Below, in pieces: positions 60,146 to 64,000 of a DNA stretch of 64,000 nucleotides (position 1 is its first letter; the number at the start of each line of letters is the position of its first letter). The notes below the pieces were generated by a model. That model had not been told where the DNA came from. It searched no databases and saw only the letters and a list, made by a program, of their open reading frames with translations. A program made the position numbers and the translations under genes. The stretch covers positions 1,612,001-1,676,000 of the forward strand of contig NZ_CP071596.1 in assembly GCF_017357105.1 (NCBI RefSeq), written 5' to 3'. The DNA comes from Natronosalvus caseinilyticus (GTDB lineage Archaea > Halobacteriota > Halobacteria > Halobacteriales > Natrialbaceae).

Positions 60146-61513
60146 TCACCGCTCCGGGTGCGTCGGCCCGTCGAACCCCCCTCTGACCAGCGGTTTCGCG
60201 ACGTGGCGGCGCGCACACGGGGGCACCTCGTACCACCCGACCTCGAGGTCGCGTTCGAGCGGTTGGTCGACCTTCGTCGCCGCCGTCGTCCCGCAGTCTC
60301 GACAGCGATAGCCCTGGCCCCGCCCGGCGCTCTTCATCCGTCGGTCGCAGGACTCGCAGGTCGGGGTCCCGCGTTCGGTCTCGACGAGGTCGCGAACCGC
60401 GAACTTCTCGAGTTTCAGGGTGCCGCGGGCGACCTCGCCACAGACGGTGAGCCGGTCGCCGACTCGCAGAGCGCGAACCCGGTCGCGGAAGCGTTTGGTG
60501 GGCTCGAAGGCGGCGCAGGTGAGCGTCTCGGTCGCGTTTGCACTCGAGGCGTCTGCGTTGCCACTCGTGCTCGAGGCGTCCGTGTCGTCACCATTAATCG
60601 GGTCGCCCAGCTCGAAGAACACGTGCCCACCCCGTCGCGTTTCGGGCTCGCTGGCGACTCGCCCCTCGAGGCGGTAGGCCCGTCCGTCTCGAGCCGCCGA
60701 GAGCGACTCGAGGGTCGACCCGTCCCGGAGGTGGACGTCGGTTCCCTGGTTGGTCACGAACCGCTGAGTCCGGGCGACCGGTTCGCCCCCGATCGCTTCG
60801 GACACGGTCCGGACGGCCTCCGGGTCGTCGCCGCGAATCCCGTGCAGGATCGGTCCCGGCGTGTGCGGGACGCAGACTGTCTCGCCCTCGACGCGGTCGA
60901 CGGTGTCCCAGACGGTCGGATAGCCCACCTCGGCGGCCGCGAAGACGCTCTCCTCGTCGATCGTTCGCGGCGTTCCCCACCGTTCCGGATCGCGATAGGC
61001 GATGCACTCGTGGGTCCAGGTCCAGTCCTCGAGGGTACCCCAGGCGCCAATGGCGGCCAGCGCCCCGATCTGGCCGCGGCCGTTGCCCGCTCCCCATCGA
61101 CGGTAGTCGCGGTCGTCGGCGAGCGTCGTCGCTTCGTCGATCGACAGGTGGTCACGGATCGCCGACAGTGCGAACGCGCTCACGTCGTCGGGAACCTCGT
61201 CGGGAGCGTGTTGGGCGACGACCAGTCCCGGGTTCGTCCGCTCGTCGGCCGTCTCCGCGAGGTCCTCGAGTGTCGTCCGGGCGACGTCGTAAACCGTCTC
61301 TGGATCGCACTCCTGGTCGTGGCCGAGGTGGATGGCGAGGGCGGCGTTGCCGCGGGTCTTGTGTTCGACGGCGGGGTTGAGCCGGACCAGGAGCAGGCGC
61401 TGGACGGTCGCGCCCGTTCGTTCGGCCAGGCGGCTGGCCACCTCGGTCGCGACGTAAGTCGTACACATCCCACGCTCGCGGGAGTCCGTATCGTCGAGGC
61501 CGACGACGGTCAT
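60146..61513 (-). CDS. tiaS: tRNA(Ile2) agmatinylcytidine synthetase TiaS
   Basis: A 455-residue TiaS. It starts with VVGLDDTDSRERGMCTTYV, the TCKD/DDTDS catalytic region, includes GRGQIGALAAIGAW and the AHGD-like central part, an OB-fold, and a C-terminal zinc ribbon CESC...CRDC. TiaS attaches agmatine to C34 of tRNA-Ile2 (anticodon CAU) using ATP, an archaea-specific modification needed to read AUA. A low-complexity insert (GDDTDASSTSGNADASSANA) interrupts the OB domain. Full length. Confidence 0.93.
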   Translation of the reverse strand: MTVVGLDDTDSRERGMCTTYVATEVASRLAERTGATVQRLLLVRLNPAVEHKTRGNAALAIHLGHDQECDPETVYDVARTTLEDLAETADERTNPGLVVAQHAPDEVPDDVSAFALSAIRDHLSIDEATTLADDRDYRRWGAGNGRGQIGALAAIGAWGTLEDWTWTHECIAYRDPERWGTPRTIDEESVFAAAEVGYPTVWDTVDRVEGETVCVPHTPGPILHGIRGDDPEAVRTVSEAIGGEPVARTQRFVTNQGTDVHLRDGSTLESLSAARDGRAYRLEGRVASEPETRRGGHVFFELGDPINGDDTDASSTSGNADASSANATETLTCAAFEPTKRFRDRVRALRVGDRLTVCGEVARGTLKLEKFAVRDLVETERGTPTCESCDRRMKSAGRGQGYRCRDCGTTAATKVDQPLERDLEVGWYEVPPCARRHVAKPLVRGGFDGPTHPER

Positions 61514-61730
61514 CGCTGCTCGTTGGGCCGCGAGTCGTTAACCGGTTTCGCCTCGCAGTTTCCCGAACCGACCCTCGCCGATTCTGATCGACTGCACTGG
61601 TCCGGCCAGTTATAAAACCGGGTGCTCGGATCTCGAGGGGTGGCGACGATCCGGCCAAAACCCAAAAAGACCGGACGGCACGGAGTCCTCGGGGAAACGC
61701 TCATATACCAGGAGTGACTTACCTTTCCCT

Positions 61731-62699
61731 ATGTCCCGATCCGCACTGGTCGGCAACGTCACCGCGATGCTCGAAGACGCGGGCTTTACGGTGAGCGACC
61801 GGTGTGCAATTCGCCCGAAGAGCTTCGACATCGCGGCCCGCCGCGGCGAGGATCTGATCCTCGTGAAGATCCTCGGCAACGTCGACGCCTTCAACCAGGC
61901 GACCGGCCACGAGATGCGCCGACTCGGCACCTACCTCGAGGCGACGCCACTGGTCATCGGCCTGCGCAGTCGCGACGAGGACCTGAAACCCGACGTGGTC
62001 TACTTCCGCCACGGCGTTCCGGTGTTCAGCCCCGACACGGCGTACAACCTGTTCATCGAGAACGTCCCGCCGCTGATCTACGCGGCCCCCGGCGGTCTCT
62101 ACGTCAACATCGACGGCGACCTGCTGGCCGACGAACGCGAGGCTCGCGAGTGGAGCCTGGGGCAACTCGCGAACGAACTCGGGGTCTCCCGCCGGACGGT
62201 CTCGAAGTACGAAGACGGCATGAACGCCTCCATCGAGGTCGCGATGGCGCTCGAGGACCTCTTCGACGCGCCCCTGACCAGCCCGGTGGACGTTCTCGAG
62301 GGCACGGAGGACGTGCGCGACCCCGACGCGACGCCCGAAGAGCCGGACGCCGACCCCGACGACGAGGAGGTCGTCGCGGTCCTCACGCGAGCGGGCTACC
62401 GGGTCCACCCGACGCTACGCTCGCCGTTCAAGGCCGTCAGCCAGGACGAGGCCGACGACGAGGACGTCGTCCTCACCGGCCACTCCCAGTTCACCAAGGC
62501 GGCGGAGAAACGCGCCCGGATCATGAGTTCCATCGGCCAGGTCACGCACACCCAGTCGGTCTACGTCGTCGACCGCGCGAAGCAGGAAAACGTCGACGGG
62601 ACGGCGCTGGTCGAGCGCGAGGAACTCGAGGGCCTGGACGACGCCGCGGAACTCCGGAAGGTGATTCGCGAGCGGGCGAAGCGCGAAGAAGCGGCCTGA
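61731..62699 (+). CDS. Haloarchaeal HTH regulator with nuclease-like N-domain
   Basis: A 322-residue archaeal regulator of the UPF0384-like group. The N-terminal 130 residues resemble a restriction-endonuclease-like fold ([36 protein letters not shown]). An XRE-type HTH follows (about 150-190: [20 protein letters not shown]). A long C-terminal part with acidic linker and a second alpha/beta domain closes it. Its role is unclear; the family is conserved across archaea and near-essential roles have been proposed in general terms. Confidence 0.85.
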   Translation: MSRSALVGNVTAMLEDAGFTVSDRCAIRPKSFDIAARRGEDLILVKILGNVDAFNQATGHEMRRLGTYLEATPLVIGLRSRDEDLKPDVVYFRHGVPVFSPDTAYNLFIENVPPLIYAAPGGLYVNIDGDLLADEREAREWSLGQLANELGVSRRTVSKYEDGMNASIEVAMALEDLFDAPLTSPVDVLEGTEDVRDPDATPEEPDADPDDEEVVAVLTRAGYRVHPTLRSPFKAVSQDEADDEDVVLTGHSQFTKAAEKRARIMSSIGQVTHTQSVYVVDRAKQENVDGTALVEREELEGLDDAAELRKVIRERAKREEAA

Positions 62700-62714
62700 A
62701 ACCGAACTTTTTTC

Positions 62715-62969
62715 TCAGGCTCCGGCGCCGTAAGTCTCCTCGAGATACGCGACGATATCGCTGCTCTCGGCCATCCCCTCGACGCCGTGAGCCTCGTCGA
62801 CGATGACCGGGACGCCGGTTTGACCGCTGATAGCTTCGACTTCGGTGCGCTCGTTGCGAGCCCCCGGGACCTGGACGATGTGGTACTCGAGGTTCAGTTC
62901 CTCGAGTTTGGTTCGGACTTTCGCACAGAACGGACAGCCGGGCAGTTCGTACAAGGTAATGTCTGTCAT
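62715..62969 (-). CDS. Glutaredoxin-like protein
   Basis: An 84-residue glutaredoxin: LYELPGCPFCAKVRTKLEEL with the dithiol CPFC, TGVPVIVDEAHGVEG with the cis-Pro, and SDIVAYLEETYG. ATG 62969 is the expected start. Its partner in haloarchaea should be gamma-glutamylcysteine or a thioredoxin-like system; the Grx-TrxR fusion at 24404 is a possible reductant. It lies 58 bases from the permease stop in the same direction. Confidence 0.9.
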   Translation of the reverse strand: MTDITLYELPGCPFCAKVRTKLEELNLEYHIVQVPGARNERTEVEAISGQTGVPVIVDEAHGVEGMAESSDIVAYLEETYGAGA

Positions 62970-63027
62970 GTATGAAAAACGGGGCTCGAGCGAGAAGAAA
63001 GACGTGGTTGCGGCAGTCAATTACTCG

Positions 63028-64000
63028 TCAGCCGAGCATCCCGCTCGTGTAGACGTAGAAGTAACCCACGAGCGCCAGCGCCATCAGCCACTGGCCGAGG
63101 CGCACGTCCTCGAATTCGCCGGTGGCGGCCTTGATGATCGGATATACGATGATCCCGGCGGCGAGGCCGTTCGCGATGGAGTACGTGAGCGGCATGATCG
63201 TGATGGTCAGACCGGCCGACACCGCCCAGGCCGGATCCTGCCACTCGACGTCGAGAACGCCCTCGAGCATGATGATGCCAACGACGACCAGTGCGATGAA
63301 CGACGCATAGGCGGGAATCAGCGCGATTAACGGGATCAACACCAGCGCGGCGAGGAAGAGAAGCCCGACGACGAACGCGGTCATGCCCGTGCGTCCGCCC
63401 TCCTCGACGCCGGTCGAGGACTCGATGTACGTCGTCACGGTCGAGGTACCCACCATCGCCCCGACGGTGGTGCCGACGGCGTCGGCCATCAGGGGCTTAT
63501 CGATGTCGGGCAGGTTACCGTCCTCGTCGAGGAAGCCGCCGAACTGGGAGACGCCGATGAGCGTCCCGGCGGTGTCGAAGAAGTCGACGAAGAAGAACGT
63601 GAAGACGACCAGCGTGAACGTCAGAGGGTCGACGTCGCTGAGGCCGTCCACGAACGCGAAGAGCAACGGCGAGATGTCGTACTGCGGGGAGGTGACGACG
63701 GCGAACGTGAGGCCGCCATCTTCACCGACGAGCGCCTCCGGCAGGACTGTCGTGCCGGCGAGTCCGGTCAGGTAAACGAGCCAGCCGAGCCCGGTCGTGG
63801 CGACGATGCCGACGATTATCGACCCCTTGATGGCTCGTGCCCAGAGCACGAACGTGAGCAACAGACCGAACAGCCCGAGCAGTGCCGCAGGATTCGTCGC
63901 GAGGCCGCCGAGCGTGACCGCCGTCGCGGGATCGGCGACGACGATCGACATCTCCTGCAGGCCGATAAAGAGCAGGAAGATCCCGATACCGGCCCCGACG
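63028..64000 (-). CDS. AzgA-type purine permease, 5' end cut by window
   Basis: C-terminal part (over 320 residues) of an NCS2/AzgA-type permease. Motifs: GAGIGIFLLFIGLQ, FFDTAGTLIGVSQFGG and ADAVGTTVGAMVGTSTVT, YIESSTGVEEGGRTGMTAFV. These are AzgA adenine/guanine/hypoxanthine permease signatures, but specificity is not certain. The frame is open to base 64000 and lacks a start, so the N-terminus is outside. It is followed by the glutaredoxin gene. Confidence 0.9.
   Translation of the reverse strand, partial: VGAGIGIFLLFIGLQEMSIVVADPATAVTLGGLATNPAALLGLFGLLLTFVLWARAIKGSIIVGIVATTGLGWLVYLTGLAGTTVLPEALVGEDGGLTFAVVTSPQYDISPLLFAFVDGLSDVDPLTFTLVVFTFFFVDFFDTAGTLIGVSQFGGFLDEDGNLPDIDKPLMADAVGTTVGAMVGTSTVTTYIESSTGVEEGGRTGMTAFVVGLLFLAALVLIPLIALIPAYASFIALVVVGIIMLEGVLDVEWQDPAWAVSAGLTITIMPLTYSIANGLAAGIIVYPIIKAATGEFEDVRLGQWLMALALVGYFYVYTSGMLG

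Overview
The window is chromosomal DNA from an extremely halophilic archaeon (class Halobacteria, most likely Natrialbaceae; the family is inferred from overall gene content and style, not from a marker search). The sequence itself shows high GC, very acidic proteins, an S-layer glycoprotein with a PGF-type C-terminal anchor, archaeal TFB, TiaS, a HalOD1 protein, a bacterio-opsin-activator-type HTH-10 regulator, twin-arginine signals and haloarchaeal IS elements. CTCGAG-containing motifs are very frequent in coding and intergenic DNA.

Layout. 1-4.4 kb: three overlapping Mrp/Nuo-like antiporter subunits. 4.6-7 kb: a translationally coupled glycosyltransferase and DUF354 protein. 7.1-16.9 kb: a tyrosine-recombinase-like protein without a visible nucleophile, a MATE exporter, a MazG-like hydrolase, a secreted Asp-rich glyco-repeat protein, a membrane-bound winged-helix regulator, a sugar-nucleotide epimerase, an ITP/XTP pyrophosphatase and a VOC protein. 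17-21.8 kb: a VapBC pair, then the S-layer gene with a structured leader and a terminator, followed by about 1 kb without a convincing gene. 21.8-24 kb: divergent HTTM and DCC-family genes. 24-24.4 kb: a small IS200/IS605-related remnant. 24.4-27.2 kb: a coupled DUF389 membrane protein and a glutaredoxin-thioredoxin reductase fusion. 27.3-32.5 kb: housekeeping and regulatory genes (DUF357, TFB, a zinc ribbon, UPF0058, DUF555, an OGG-type glycosylase, an HTH regulator). 32.6-34.3 kb: a complete-looking IS200/IS605 element (tnpA-tnpB). 34.3-41.5 kb: a DtxR regulator with a palindromic operator, arginase, an NDH-2-like oxidoreductase, a small-multidrug-export-type protein, a universal stress protein, a DUF3179 protein, a PIN-like protein with a small acidic partner, and an HTH-10 regulator. 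41.2-47 kb: a HalOD1 protein, a multi-PAS histidine kinase, a DapA-family aldolase and an AIR-synthase-family protein. 47.2-48.7 kb: a lipoprotein gene split by a 975-bp IS5-family element with a 9-bp target duplication. 48.9-54.2 kb: a second AIR-synthase-family protein coupled to thiD, a PQQ-propeller protein, a CsaA-like protein and small haloarchaeal proteins. 54.4-57.2 kb: bioY-bioM-bioN behind a BirA-type palindrome, with a convergent lipoate/biotin ligase-like gene. 57.2-64 kb: an M23-like protein, a DRG-type GTPase, TiaS, a conserved regulator, a glutaredoxin and an AzgA-type purine permease cut by the window edge.

Functional links that can be argued from the sequence are: the Mrp-like antiporter operon; the biotin uptake operon and its operator; the DtxR autoregulation site; the redox operon (DUF389 plus Grx-TrxR); and the HTTM/DCC pair. 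The best leads for new biology are the Grx-TrxR fusion operon, the recombinase-like protein lacking a tyrosine, the TnpB whose RuvC-II glutamate position is glycine, the PIN/acidic-partner pair, the paired AIR-synthase paralogs and the cytoplasmic M23-like protein.
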